A stretch of 64,000 nucleotides of DNA from Hofstenia miamia (GCA_004352715.1 SCFE01000006.1:800479-864478), one strand, 5' to 3'. Shown: positions 1 through 12,678, counted from the first letter of the stretch. A program made the numbers and translations. The notes: generated by a model from the letters alone, not told the origin.

Positions 1-659
1 AAATTTAGCAAAAACTTTATAATCAAAATTGCATATAGATTATCAATATGCATTTATACGAACGCTAAAACATAGGGCTTGGTTTTCGTAAATGAAGTAT
101 TAAGCAAAAGTAGTTTGATGTATTGAATGTCTGGCACAATTTGAACCATTTTCGGAAGATCATTTATCTCACGTGGGGGATATTGCTAATATAAGCCAGT
201 GTGTCATATTTATCTTCTACAGTATGTAATTTATTCATTTATGCAATTGTACAGTATTTAATATAAGAACAACAAAATTCTATAGTATTAGAGCAGATTC
301 AAATCAAAACATCTATCATTGTGATAAATTAACAGTTATTATGCGCAATCTAAAAGACATATATATAAAACCATTTATATAACCTTTTGAAATTCATTTG
401 AATTTTTGATTATGATAGAACAAAATTTGGTATTAGAAACTTTAAATTTCCGTGTTCAACACACTCTTTGAATTTAATGGGCTTATTTTGTGCAGATGCT
501 GCTTCATTTTTTTCCCTTTTGATCAGAAATTCTAGAATTTTTTCATCTACATATAGGTTGGAACTACTGATACAAAGCAGTTATGTGAACTGTTGTCTGG
601 AATGTATGCAAAAGGGAAATGGTGGAATGTTCCCCGTAAGGTTTTCAATACTTGTTTTT

Positions 660-808
660 ATTGGCTAAATAGAAAATGTTTGGCAAAGAATTTTAAAACT
701 GATGAAATGCATTTTTAGGATATATTTTTCAATATTTTCAAAATTTTGGTCTCTCACTTGGTCACGACTAAGGTGTCCCTCGTCAGAAGACTCTGTGTAC
801 TCCCTTGA
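660..808 (+). repeat. Dispersed repeat, copy 1
   Basis: Shares an ordered series of short blocks with 2240-2376: ATTGGCTAAAT, then ATGCATTTTTAGG, then TTGGTCA(C/T)GACTAAG, then a pyrimidine-rich block ending CCCTTG. Order and spacing are similar, so the two segments look like diverged copies of one non-coding repeat. No coding capacity or terminal inverted repeat was seen, so the class (SINE or MITE) is unknown. Confidence 0.55.
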
Positions 809-2239
809 CTGTTGTGAAACCATTAACAACTATGTGATGCTCTGCTCGATGGCATGCAAAATGCAAACTACATTAGAATTTTAAATAAATATGTTCAGCA
901 TTGGCAAGGATAATAATTTAACAAATTTAACAAATAATGTATAATCATCACTGAACTCTAAATGAAAATTTTGAAGCAGCATTACATTGCCTTCTCTGAA
1001 ATTTATATACGTGTTCGATTCATTGCAACAAGCATATCTTCTCAATCAAAAACTTATTGATCTTAAAACATATTTTTCTTATGCGATACAATAGTCTGCT
1101 TGATAAATTCAACAAGAAAAACATTTGAAGATTAAAAGGAAAACCACGATACTAGTCAGTACCATTGCTATTTGTCCGATTAAAAAGACAACAAAAGCAA
1201 AAACATGCTGATATTTGCTGATATTGAAAATAAAGAGTTATTTTTAGTTAAAGTGCAATTTAGAGTTGGAAGTATTTTTGATTTTTGAAGTGCTAAAACT
1301 GTAATACAAGAAAAATCTATAATCTAAATACTAAATTTAAAATTATGTATAAAATAGCAAAAGCAGTGAAATGTGCATATAAAAATAAGCATTACTTAGA
1401 CCTCTATCATGTAGATGACTTTACTACTGAATTAATAAAATTTTCAAAGTAATTATCTAATCTTGATGGCTTGGCTTCTCCTGTTTGGACGTAGTGTTGT
1501 TGACAAATTTTCTAAATAATGGCATTGCATTTCGACTATTTTAATTACTACTACAGATAGAGAACGATTTTTTCTAATCAAAAAAATAAGAAAAATTTAA
1601 TGCGTTTCATTAGCCAATATAAATTGTGAAATTTGTCTCTACTGGCTATCGACCTTCATATAATCATAAATAATTTTTAAAATGCAGAGTTGGAAAAAAG
1701 TGCTCTTATAAGAATAATTTTAATAATTGCAGTTAATAAATAGAACATAGCTGTTGCATTCTTTATTGGTAACTTAATAGAAATTATGATATATGAAATA
1801 TATTTTCCCAATGTCATGCTTTGTATGTGAATCATTATATATTTTTTTTAAAAAAACATTATTATATTGTCACACACATAATATTCTCACATTTGTACAA
1901 CGAAATAGTTGTTCCTCTTAAGCTTTTTAATTTAAAAACAATTACCATAAAATAGTGGTTGGGATGAAGACAAACCTGAAGTACCATATTAGCTAATTTC
2001 ATCCCAAGCAGAAAAATAAATTCTATGAAGATTCTTTGTTATTATTTCAGTAGATTTATGTGGTCTGGTCCAACAATGCCGAAGCCACCATATTTAAAAA
2101 GCAGAAAACGTTTACTTTTCATAAAGTTAGTTGATTTCAAATCTAGATGGCCCTCATTCAGGCGAATGTGATTACCAGTGGCGTAGGAAAGTAGGAACAT
2201 GTTTGGTATATCCTCATCAGCTTTTCAAAAGTGACTTTG

Positions 2240-2376
2240 ATTGGCTAAATCAAAAAATTTTTGTTTAAAAAATGAAAAATATAAAAGCTAAGCTCGTGAT
2301 ATGCATTTTTAGGGACTCTTCGCCCCGCTGTTGGTCATGACTAAGAATTCAGAAAATCCTGCGTATACCCTTGCAG
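2240..2376 (+). repeat. Dispersed repeat, copy 2
   Basis: Diverged second copy of the repeat at 660-808, with the same block order: ATTGGCTAAAT at 2240, ATGCATTTTTAGG at about 2301, TTGGTCATGACTAAG at 2331, CCCTTG near 2373. It lies about 65 bp downstream of a CAGTGGCGTAGG motif that could be the element's end. Confidence 0.55.
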
Positions 2377-2854
2377 ATTAACATTTCTATAACCTTTTTT
2401 ATCTGAATTAAGTGGTTCTGCCGACTTGAAGGCAATTTGATATTTTTAGCCATCGTCATCTAGTAGATTCATTGCAGTTTCTATTACAATTAAATGTTTC
2501 GTTATTTTATTTAAGCCCTAGGGTTTTCCACCAAGTTTTTAGGGGCGCTAACAAAACAAATATCGACATTTTAGAAGGATAGATTCAAGCGATAGGAAAT
2601 ATCAGACCTTGATTTATCTGGCATTGCATTAGCAATTCCATGTTCTCATTCTATGAACAATTTTGGTCTTTCCAGTATTTTCCATCATCAACATTTTAGA
2701 TTTTTCAAACAGTATTTGGACAGAAATTTTTTGAAATTTCTAATATGCTAGCATGGAAAAATGCATAGGCTGTGACAAACTTGCAATTATGTATTTTGTA
2801 TGACAATGTATATTGAAAATTAACAAGACAGTTGTTTTAAGGAACATGTAGCAA

Positions 2855-2873
2855 TTATATATATATATATATA

Positions 2874-2916
<43 letters not shown>

Positions 2917-2922
2917 ATATAT
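2855..2922. repeat. (TA)n microsatellite
   Basis: Nearly pure TA dinucleotide run with a few phase breaks. One of more than a dozen such arrays in the window. Confidence 0.95.
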
Positions 2923-3588
2923 GTTAGTTGATTTCTTTCTTGCTCTATTATTCATCTTACTGTTAAAACCCCTTTTTGTAGCCTGACGAAAGATTTCTTC
3001 CTGTTCATCATTAAAGACTTTTACTATTGTGGGAAAATTATAGCATTAATTAAAAAATGACCTTTTCATAATTAAATAGGTAAAACGCATTCATAATTCA
3101 TACTAAACGAAATATAGTAACTTAAGTGAAATATAAATCCAAAATTCACAATGTTTGGTAGCAATTGATCAATAAATTCAAAATGAATTTCATCCCACGT
3201 GACTACCTAAGTATATTTATGGAACACACTTTCAGAAATTAGACCGATTTTGTGACATTAAAAAACTGCTTCAAAACTGCATTTAAATTCTGAAATCCAA
3301 ATATAAATTGCTTTACCAGTCCCAAAATAATTTGAACAGTTTTTGCACAATATTATTTTCTTTCTTGAGAGTTTGAAGTTAGTTGGGAAATTTTTTAAAT
3401 ACTGATTTTATAATTTTAAATATTTTTCTCTAAACTTCGATTCCCAAAAAAGTAGCAATATGTGGTGGCGTACCAAATTTACAGACCATTCTAAAAAAAA
3501 TTTTGCAACTGCTGTACTTTAATACAAGTGAAAGTTTTTGTTATTCAAAAAAATACACATGCACATCAGGAACTGCTTACACTATAGA

Positions 3589-3589
<1 letters not shown>

Positions 3590-3636
<47 letters not shown>
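3590..3636. repeat. (TA)n microsatellite
   Basis: TA dinucleotide run with a single TG interruption near the right end. Confidence 0.95.
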
Positions 3637-4300
3637 ATTTTTAAAATTTTCTTTTGAATTTTTGCTTCAATAGCTTATTCAAAAAACTGTCTTGGGCATT
3701 GCTAAGCTATTCCAGTTTCTTAAGTTTCACATTGTCCACAAGCAGTATGATATTCAATCAATGATGTCCCATATCAAACACAGAGAATAATGGTCAAAAG
3801 AGTACAGATAATTTTTTTTAATAAACATAGAATTCAATATTTTATTTCCCTAAAGTGAAATACTATATATAAAAATTTATTGAAAAGAGTTGTTTCAAAA
3901 GAACACCATGGAAGCTTTGTATTTGCTTCTCTCACACTTCGAATTTCCAGTTTATACTGATTAACTAAATATCAATTTGCAAAAATGGTTATTTCTATTT
4001 CCATTAAATTCATTTTCGAATTTTATTTATAGCAAAATAGAATGACTACGTTTAATTTCTAAAATGAATGCTGGCTTGACATATTTTTAGGAAATTTGTT
4101 TCATGTTTAATAAAGAAGTTTTATGTAGTTTTATTCTTAAAATTCTTTTTATTAAATATAAAATATCTTCAAGTAAATCATATTTCCAATGCATTTTTTT
4201 TATTACGACGGATATGCAAACCAAAGGTGAAAGCTGGTAGTTTTGATTGGCCCGATATCCAAACCCATGAGCTTTCTCAAAATTTTTGCTTACATCGGTT

Positions 4301-4459
4301 AATGTCGTCTTTCAAAAGACGGCTCTCGTACTCCAAATATTTTTACCTTGGTTCATGTAGTCTTTCAAATGTTGGCTCTCGTAGTCCACATATTTTTCCT
4401 TTGGGCCATGTAGTCTTTCAAACATTTGCTCTCGTAATTCACATAATTTTACCTTGGTT
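4301..4459 (+). repeat. Tandem repeat, three copies of a 53-bp unit
   Basis: Three consecutive 53-bp units (4301-4353, 4354-4406, 4407-4459). Each starts ATGT(C/A)GTCTTTCAAA, passes through GCTCTCGTA and ends in a CCTTGG-like block. The units have diverged by several substitutions. A degenerate partial unit may precede them at about 4265-4300. An 82-codon open frame crosses the array, but 53 is not a multiple of three, so each unit is read in a different frame; this argues against a coding repeat. Confidence 0.85.
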
Positions 4460-4475
4460 TGCAGTCGACACATAA

Positions 4476-7400
4476 ATTAATTTTTACTAAAACCCAAAGC
4501 AAAAACTAGAAAAATAGAAATTGTATGGGAAAAAACAAAAAAATCAACATTAATAAGAGCCTGATGATATGCATAAAAATGATTTAAAACATTTTGTTTC
4601 CCCAGAAGAATTGCTTGGAGTTTTTGACAAAATTTTGTCATTTTTTCGGCACTTCACACTTCCGCGCTTGATATACACTTGAATTATAAATTAAATCTTT
4701 CAGGGTATAAGCTTAGTTTAGTTATAAGTCCTAAATATTCTATATAGCGCAATTCTATAAGTATTTCCAAAATATATTTTGGAATTTTTCAACATTTGTA
4801 TACATTTTCTTTGCCGTAATTATCTTATAATATATTGTCCACGGAAAACAAACTTCTACGGAGATAATATTCAGCAACGCAATCCGTATTTATAGAGCGT
4901 TTTTGCTTAATTGTTATTTTATGATGGTTTCATTCGACATTAGGAAAGTAATAAAGTTGAAGATATAAGGAATGGGTGGTCAATGGCGTTAACTTTTAGA
5001 TTATTTTTCTAATCTTTCATTGTCCCGTTGGAGAGTCTGGTTACATCTAATTCCTTTTTGCTGCTCGCTAATAGGATAAATTTTCGAGAACTCCCTGGTG
5101 TTTACACATCAGGAAGTTAATTAATTATATTTAATTCTCTTTAAATCCATAATTACCCAGCTTTTGTTCTGAAATAGAGAAGACTTTTCATTTAAATGTC
5201 CTACAGAGATAGAAAAGCGCAAATACACCTATGTATTTAATTAGAAGCCTCCACATAAAATTGCACTACATGAATTTCAGAAATAAAATTTTTAAATATA
5301 GTAAAAAAACATTATATTAATTTAATATTTTATTGATAAAGTACATGCCATATAAACATATACAGGTTTGTTAAATTAATAATATTGTATGGAAGCGTGT
5401 AATAATAAGTTTTATCAACTAGCAAAATATTAGATTAACATTGTAATATTTCATAAAACTACAATAAATTTTTTAAATGCTTGTCACCTCCTACATCCAT
5501 GCTCTAAATCCCAAATGACACTTCTTAGTTTTTTAGGACTGTAATTTGGAGGCCTTTTGATAAATACATTTGATTTCGGAGTCTCTCAAATCCACAGAAC
5601 ATTTCGAATTCTTGACACATTCTCATTAAAATATTTAAAAATTGAGGTCTTTGTTGATAATTATTTGCTTCTGAATTTCAATCACGCAAATTTAGCAGTG
5701 ATTTCATGATACGATGAAGATTAGCAGTTGGGATATTTGCTTCCTGACTAATATGATGAAGTGAAGTTCGACAATCAAATTGTTCCCCAACACTATCACA
5801 CCTTTTTACTTTCATCGATTAAGCTGGTTTTCATGTTCTTCATTATAAAAAGAATAGATTCTGTTGATCATTTATTATACTGTTTTCAATTTTGTTTTAC
5901 TTTATTGCAGTTGCTGGAGAATTCCTATTTGCATAGCAACAACGTTATCAATTTTTTAACATCTCAAACTCAAGTCAATACCAAACTTCAAATTTGCAGC
6001 TAGACCTAAAGTAAAAAAGTTATCTGAAAAATATCTATACAAAATTCCTTTGTTAATCTTTTAATTTGTATGTTAATTATTTGCATGCATTAATATATTT
6101 TCTAATGAATATAAATCTTGCACTGGTTTTTTAAAAATATCTATATTTAGTTTTGCTCCAAATTTCCTCATACAATTTTCTGTACTGTCTCACTCAAGGA
6201 AATCTAATTCTCATTTCCTCTTTCAATTTTGACGAGAGCATAAAAGCACTCCCCTGAAAAAATATTTAATCATTAGATAAGTGTTGTGTTACATATCCCT
6301 GTCTACTTATTCTGTGCTGTTTCTTTAAGATGAAGAAATTTGCAGATATATTAAGAAGCCAAAGCAGTTCTTTGTAAAGCATTTAATGGAAATTATTAAA
6401 ATATTCGGAATTTGTTTAAATCTTGAGAGAGTCATTTTGCATTTAACTTGCAAATATGAAAAACAATTGGTTACGCCATCTTTTGGATAAAATTTGTACG
6501 TTATGAGTCCAATGAATTCTATTGTGATGATTTGAATAACTGTTATAAATAAATCCTACCTATGGCCATGGACCAGACAAAACCTAAAGCTAAAATGTAT
6601 CTAATAAAACTAAAAAGCGATATCAAACAGCTATATCCAATGGGTAATAACTCTTGATAAACGCGAATTTTAGTGGCAATAAGAACATCTACAACCTATA
6701 TTGGAGTTGTTTTCCACAACTGAGAGGATATTGGGTCTGAAAGTATGTTAGCATCTTATCGACTCAAAGATATATATTTGCAGTTTTTTGTTGTCTGCAC
6801 AAAATTTGTGTTATTTTTATTGGGATACTTAATTATTTTGAAAACATTGTCTTAATTTATTGCTGCAACAACAAAACTAAAGAATACGCAAATTGCAGCT
6901 TACATGCAGAAATGGAGATAACGATCTCTAAGTTTTTATTTCCATTTCAACAGTTATCAATAGATCATAGATCTCATTCAGACACACAATTGCTTATTTC
7001 AAATTTTATCCTGAGATCTTCTTTGAAATTGTTGACAATAGGGTATATCTCGAATTTCCCACCAAATGACTGTAAAGGAGCTTCGTTCTGTATCATTCTA
7101 GTAATGTTTGGATTTTCAGACATGGCTTCGATTTTTTTTAAATTATATTCGTATTCTTCATATTATATTTTAAAAATCCTTAGGGAGAGTTTTTTTCTTG
7201 TATCAGAAGTTAGTTTGTCATATGTTTCTACCAATATGAAACAGACTCACAACTCCGGCACAAGTAGCAGTCCTGTCAGGAGTGCTTCCACATTGGCCCT
7301 GTCTGTTCACTACAAACTAAAAAGACAGACGTATGCATAAAGTTTACAGGGCTGCGTTTCGTTCACCATGGATTTAACGTCGAGGGAATGCGCATAGCCA

Positions 7401-8168
7401 ATGTTACGGTTTTGACCCTCGCGTTTCTAAAGGCATCTTTATGTAAGGAATGAATGCCATATTAGAAATCTTATGAAATTAAGTAAGTTTAGCTTCTGAA
7501 GTATTGTAGCTTAATTTACAAAGCTCCTTTACCTTTCTCCCAATAATTTTGCCAGCCGATGCGAGGATTTTCGAATGAATCCCACGAGAACATCGTTTCA
7601 ACTACGTCCTTGATTCAAACTCATCTTGAAACAACATCTATATAAAATTCTTAAGAGATATACATTTTATTTAAGTAAGTGCTTAAAATAAACAATGTGT
7701 TTTTCAATATTCCCGAGCATAAATGTGCTTAGTTTTAGGTGAGGGTTAGGGTTACATGAGAAATATAAGTTTTGCGTCCCAAATTTTGATGCAAATCTCG
7801 CCTATGAAATATGTCGTAAAATACATTGAAAAGAATGCTGCATAGATTTTCGTTTATGAATCTAGACTGCTGGTATTTAACAGTCAACTCAAACATCATC
7901 ACATGATAAATGATAAGGCAACCCTTGATTCTAAACTGGAGAAGAATCATACTTGGAAAGATACAGAAAATAAAAATGGAAAAATATGAATTTGTTTTCT
8001 TAAAACCTAATGTAAACTTTTCTATATAGTTTAGCTATATTTGTGCATTTTATAATCTTGATCAATGTTTAAGTTATTTGACAGAGTAAACTAGACATTA
8101 GAACAATTTATCAGAATTAATCGTTACTCAAACATTATAGGCAAATAAAGCAGCCAGCAAGAGGAATA
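4476..8168. other. Region upstream of the tubulin gene, nothing recognised
   Basis: No known protein, RNA gene or element was recognised. The longest open frame is 142 codons (6912-7340, plus strand); it has no recognisable domain and its composition follows the AT-rich background. Base composition becomes less AT-rich around 7240-7440. The roughly 150 bp before the tubulin start contain TATA-like strings (for example near 8023 and 8049), which mean little in DNA this rich in A and T, so no promoter is called. Confidence 0.5.
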
Positions 8169-9506
8169 ATGCGTGAAATAATACATCTCCAAGCAGGTCA
8201 ATGCGGAAACCAAATTGGCACGAAATTCTGGGAGATAATTTCAGAAGAGCATGGTTTAAATAATGATGGAATCTATGAAGGTGATAATGAATCTCTTCAA
8301 TTGGGAAGAATGAGCGTGTATTACAATGAAGCATCAAACGAAAAATACGTGCCAAGAGCAATTCTTGTTGATCTTGAACCCGGTACAATGGATACGATTA
8401 AAGCTAGTAAACTTGGAAAACAGTTTCATCCCGATAACTTCATATTTGGACAAAATGGGGCCGGTAACAACTGGGCCAAAGGGCATTACACTGAAGGAGC
8501 TGAACTTGTCGACACTGTAATTGATGCTATTCGACGTGAATCTGAGAGGTGTGATTGTCTCCAAGGATTTCAATTGACTCACTCATTGGGTGGAGGTACG
8601 GGTTCAGGTATGGGAACTTTACTGATTTCTAAGATTCGAGAGGAATATCCAGATCGAATAATGAATACATATTCTGTTGTGCCTTCTCCTCAAGTTTCAG
8701 AAACAGTTGTTGAACCGTACAATGCAACACTGTCCGTTCATCAACTAGTAGAAAATACGGACATAACGCATTGCATTGACAATGAAGCTCTGTACAATAT
8801 TTGCATACGTACTTTAAAATTGCCGAAACCAAGTTATGGTGACTTGAACCACTTGGTATCTCAATCAATTAGTGGTGCTACAACATGCCTTCGATTTCCT
8901 GGACAGTTGAACGCGGATTTGCGAAAGCTCGCTGTTAATATGGTACCTTTCGTTCGACTGCATTTCTTTTTAACTGGATTCTCGCCACTTACTTCACGAG
9001 CAAATTTAAGTTTCAGATCAATGAAAGTTTCGGAGTTGATTCAGCAAATGTTTGACACTAAAAATATTATGGCAGCGTGTGATCCAAGTAGAGGTCGCTA
9101 TTTAACTGTAGCTGGAATATTTCGCGGGAAGATTTCCACAAGGGAAGTCGAAGAACAAATCTTGAATCTTCAAACGAGAACCAGCGCAAATTTTGTGCAT
9201 TGGATTCCTAATAATATAAAAACAGCTGTGTGTGATATTCCACCAAAGGGGCTGAAAATGAGTGGAACCTTCATTGGAAACTCGACTAGTATTCAAGATT
9301 TGTTTAGAAGAGTTGGTGAACAGTTCTCAGTAATGTTTAGAAGAAAGGCGTTCTTACATTGGTACACTGGAGAGGGAATGGATGAAATGGAATTTTGTGA
9401 AGCTGAAAGTAATATGAATGACTTAGTTTATGAGTACCAACAATATGAAAGCGTACAAGATGAAGAAGAAATGTATGAGGAAGAAGAACAAGGTGAAGTC
9501 AGTTAA
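8169..9506 (+). CDS. Divergent, intronless beta-tubulin
   Basis: Beta-tubulin is the GTP-binding partner of alpha-tubulin in the microtubule protofilament. The 445-residue frame starts with MREI, the N-terminal tetrapeptide used in tubulin autoregulation, and has A at -3 of the start. Visible landmarks are the nucleotide-binding QC (11-12), the tubulin signature GGGTGSG (141-147), the conserved Cys in TTCLRFPGQ (240), and an acidic Glu-rich tail (about 431-441). Length matches the family. Relative to typical animal beta-tubulins it has a one-residue insertion near 41-43. It is altered in the loop that usually reads SGPFGQIF (about 80-86) and strongly altered in the M-loop (about 273-290), the lateral-contact and taxane-site region. 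There is no intron, although animal beta-tubulin genes often have them early in the frame, so it may be a retrogene or a lineage that lost introns. No canonical AATAAA lies in the first 390 bp downstream. The frame is intact and the substitutions are mostly conservative, so I judge it functional. Confidence 0.97.
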   Translation: MREIIHLQAGQCGNQIGTKFWEIISEEHGLNNDGIYEGDNESLQLGRMSVYYNEASNEKYVPRAILVDLEPGTMDTIKASKLGKQFHPDNFIFGQNGAGNNWAKGHYTEGAELVDTVIDAIRRESERCDCLQGFQLTHSLGGGTGSGMGTLLISKIREEYPDRIMNTYSVVPSPQVSETVVEPYNATLSVHQLVENTDITHCIDNEALYNICIRTLKLPKPSYGDLNHLVSQSISGATTCLRFPGQLNADLRKLAVNMVPFVRLHFFLTGFSPLTSRANLSFRSMKVSELIQQMFDTKNIMAACDPSRGRYLTVAGIFRGKISTREVEEQILNLQTRTSANFVHWIPNNIKTAVCDIPPKGLKMSGTFIGNSTSIQDLFRRVGEQFSVMFRRKAFLHWYTGEGMDEMEFCEAESNMNDLVYEYQQYESVQDEEEMYEEEEQGEVS

Positions 9507-9876
9507 ACTTCCTATAAATCTGCTATATTTCTTATATTTTTGTAGTTTTATCACGTTTTAATTTCAACTTTTTATTCTTCCTTAAAGTTAATTTTACGAT
9601 AAATTCAACATCATTTTGGTAATATATAAATATATTTAGAGATACAGCTGTAGTTTTAATCATCGTTTGCATGTTCTTTAGAACAGACCTAATAATCTAA
9701 TTTTTACTTCAAGTGGCATTCATCTTCTTTACTTCATAAGACCCCATTATTTCCTTCTCCAGTAGATATTTTTTCGCTTCTGTTTGTCTCTGTCTCTCTG
9801 TTTGTCAGAGTGTTTTCTCAAAAAATAATGGATGGATCTTTATGAAAAACAAACCTCAAGATATATATTAGCTTAA
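9507..9876. other. 3' flank of tubulin, start of an interspersed repeat
   Basis: The first 200 bp would hold the tubulin 3' untranslated region. From about 9770 the text changes to a CTGTTTGTC/CTCTGTC-rich motif followed by ATGGATGGATCTTTATGAAA, a style common in dispersed animal repeats. It is cut at TTAA (9873-9876) by the next element and appears to resume after 10945. Confidence 0.45.
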
Positions 9877-10941
9877 CCTTAAACGTACCGAGGTATAAAA
9901 TATCAATAAAGCACTGAGAGGGAGCGAATCGGCCCCTTATTTTATTTAAAAACTATTAAAGATAAACTAATGAGCTTTGCCACAGTGAAAGATGCACTTT
10001 TGAGCTAGATCTTTGCCAATGTTCAAAAAATATATTCATTGGTTGTGGTTTTCTATGCAAATAAGTTGTGACGTCAGCAATTTTTCGAAAAATAAAGGTG
10101 AAAATCATCCTAAATGAATTGAGCTATTAAAATGGAAGGAAGAAGTTTATTTAGCTCATATTCCTTCTAGTTATTGTTAACGACTTACTCTAAAAGGAAA
10201 ACAAAAAAATACGCTCAAGCTCAGACAGTTTTAAGTAACAAGGCAGCCATTTTCATAATTTTGAATGAATTAATTAGAAATAAAATCAATGAATAATTTT
10301 TATTTATGTTTTAAAAATCAAATACGTAACATCATAATATATACTAGTAATATATATATATATTAAGGTCACTTTCAAGATCAAACCTAAAAAAATAAAA
10401 AAAAATAAATTTCACCGGCCTCAACCCGCTTTTCCCCATCCCAGGTTGACATTTTTCAACCGGGGTCAGCATCAATGCCCATAGTAATTTAGACCACTGT
10501 TGTATGGTATGTAATACTATTTAGTAATTAGTGTGTTACTGTATTCAAAATTTAGCAACAAATGAAAATGTCATATTTTTCGTATATTAATTTTCACCAC
10601 ACACCTCCTAAGACTTTTGTTTTATAAGATAAACTATTTTGTTGCCAATATTTTATTGCTACGGTGGATCCAGGTACGACAAATCAATAATAACTGATTG
10701 CAGTACTAAAGTACATAGGGGCCACGCTCATGTAAAAATATTTTTCACCCTAACAATTTTTTGACGAGCCCTTAAAAGTGGTGATTCAATCAATTTAATT
10801 GTATAAGTATATCGATATCTATAAAAATATTTTTGGGAAAAGTCAGAAAAAATCAGTTAAAAAATTAATTTTCAAGTAAAGTTAAGGCCAAAAAAACAAA
10901 ATGTGGAGTCGAATTTGCCCCTCCCCTCAGTGCGTTTAGGG
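9877..10941. mobile_element. Non-autonomous piggyBac-like element (TTAA-flanked)
   Basis: The left end reads CCTTAAACGTACCGAGG and the right end, on the opposite strand, CCCTAAACGCACTGAGG: 14 of 17 bases match as a terminal inverted repeat. Both ends abut TTAA (9873-9876 and 10942-10945), the target duplicated by piggyBac and Kolobok elements; the CCC-type terminus favours piggyBac. The interior (about 1.07 kb) has no transposase frame, so it is non-autonomous. It sits within another interspersed repeat whose two halves join cleanly across one TTAA. An AATAAA at about 9906 lies inside it. Confidence 0.75.
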
Positions 10942-11509
10942 TTAACATATACCGCATAAAATTTTAAGACTGATCCCAATTGCGACTTGGTTGTATCTAG
11001 ACCTAACTATATTAGCGTAGAGTCAGGATTTTTAGATCAGTTCTATAAGAATTAATCATGTCAGATCAGATTTGAGCTGTCCAAAGTCATTTCCGCAACA
11101 TAAAACAGTTTCGGAATAAAGTCTAATAGCATCCATATTTAAAATATCTAGTAAAATTGTATAGTTTTGACATCAGTACTCAGGAGCGTATACAGATATA
11201 TTTTTATTGGACTCAAAAAAGTACTGTATTCGAGCTATGCAGCGTCAATAAAAATACATTGTTGATGTGCGATCGGCTTTCAAAACTTGTAATTTCAACC
11301 TGTTTATTCAATGACAAGTTCATGCCCAATTTCCTCGTAATTTTACTAGTCTTTTTTGTATTTATCAAGAACCACTTAAATAAATCAATATATTAATTTC
11401 GCAATATATTGGTTAAATTATTAACAAAATTTTTTTCTTTTAGGTATTGTTAATACCTTATGTTTAAATTCAAGGTCAGTGAAGATTTTGGTCATGTCTG
11501 AAGGACAGT

Positions 11510-11511
<2 letters not shown>

Positions 11512-11552
<41 letters not shown>
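11512..11552. repeat. (TA)n microsatellite
   Basis: Pure TA run of about 40 bp. Confidence 0.95.
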
Positions 11553-11554
<2 letters not shown>

Positions 11555-11701
11555 CTGATCTTTGTGTTTAGTTGTCTGTAAGAATATTTGTCAATAGTGC
11601 CTACAATTTATTGAAGTATATTCAACACTATCCATATAATTTGAAAACAAGCTAGAATTTAGTTCGCCTGCTGATGAATTGATATTGCAGCGCCTTGAAC
11701 G

Positions 11702-11707
11702 GATATA

Positions 11708-11741
<34 letters not shown>
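11702..11741. repeat. (TA)n microsatellite
   Basis: TA run with one phase break at about 11714. Confidence 0.95.
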
Positions 11742-11743
<2 letters not shown>

Positions 11744-12436
11744 TACTTCCGTCTACGAAGCTTTACTTACTTGCTGCCAAATTTCAAAGTAAAGTATCGT
11801 TTTGCAATTTCCATCTCAACTTTCTAATCTTTTATTGAAATATATATGTTATTTCTTTTTACAAACATTGACTTGCTGTCTGCCATAATGGATTTTGTCT
11901 AAGAAAGTAAACACAAATAACATTTGTTGCCATGGATTATAATACTATACCAGAATTATACGAAAACACTTGCCAATGTTGTATTTCAAATTATTGACTT
12001 AGAAAATTTAATGCGGATTTTGCAAATTTACTGCTTTTGTAATCATTCAAATGTATTATTTTACATCAGTGATTAGTATGGCAGTGGTTTTGAAATTTTT
12101 TTGTTTTAATATGCCTGAAGACACTGATCTGCATTATAAATTTCTCTTAAGTATATACAATCATTAGATTAAAATTTGCAACCGGTTCAGGGATTTTTTG
12201 GAGTGTAGGACGGGTCACCGAGTCAAATTTCACTTAGGGATGCAAGGTCTACTTGGTCACCGAGTCACAGTTATATAAACAAAATTTGAAAGAAAATACA
12301 GTAAATATAACTTACCTCAATGAAGCCAGGTTTTTTGTTACGTAATCATTCAATTGCACAAATTTCATGCATGGCTTCAATAGTTTTAATGGTCTCACAA
12401 TTTTTTGTATCTTGATTTTCGTTTGCTTCTGTACTA

Positions 12437-12570
12437 GGGCTTTGCGAATTCATTTGATAAATTTAAAATTCGGGTGTCAATATTCAGGTAATGCATTTGC
12501 AAATCCGAATCTGAATTCAAATCCACAATATAAATTGGCCTATGTAATAACATCTAATGCAAATACTTAT
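12437..12570 (+). repeat. Copy of the MITE at 19511-19843, nested
   Basis: Begins TAGGGCTTTGCGAATTC and carries TTCAGGTAA, then GAATCTGAATT, then CACAATATA in the same order as the reverse complement of 19730-19843, with roughly 70 percent identity by eye. It lies inside the hAT MITE 12171-13079, so it is either a nested insertion or part of a related family. Confidence 0.5.
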
Positions 12571-12678
12571 GTTGTTAATGGCTTTGAAGAATAAAAATTT
12601 TTTTGTTTATTTTACAAATAAGCATTTACCTGAGAAATATGACTTCAAACAAAGTGCTTAGCTTCTGAAATTATTTTT

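Larger units (their letters stand above)
1..4226. other. AT-rich non-coding region, no gene recognised
   Basis: No reading frame here resembles a known protein; the short open frames (about 60 codons) are at the level expected by chance in AT-rich DNA. The stretch holds two related dispersed repeats (660-808 and 2240-2376) and two (TA)n arrays (2855-2922 and 3590-3636). A CAGTGGCGTAGG motif at about 2175, just upstream of the second repeat, resembles the terminus of many animal DNA transposons, but I found no matching opposite end. Confidence 0.6.
10946..12162. other. Non-coding, two (TA)n arrays
   Basis: The right half of the interspersed repeat interrupted by the piggyBac-like element occupies at least the first 100 bp. 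(TA)n arrays lie at 11512-11552 and 11702-11741. A 79-codon open frame at 11157-11396 has no recognisable similarity. Nothing else was identified. Confidence 0.5.

Noticed and set aside
6912-7340. 142-codon open frame upstream of tubulin
   Set aside because: No recognisable domain, composition like the background, no supporting context. On the opposite strand a stretch also reads open, so chance cannot be excluded.
8020-8060. TATA box for the tubulin gene
   Set aside because: TATA-like strings are everywhere in this AT-rich DNA, so no specific promoter element is supported.
8128-8868. Antisense frames over the tubulin gene
   Set aside because: Shadows of a strongly coding plus-strand frame.
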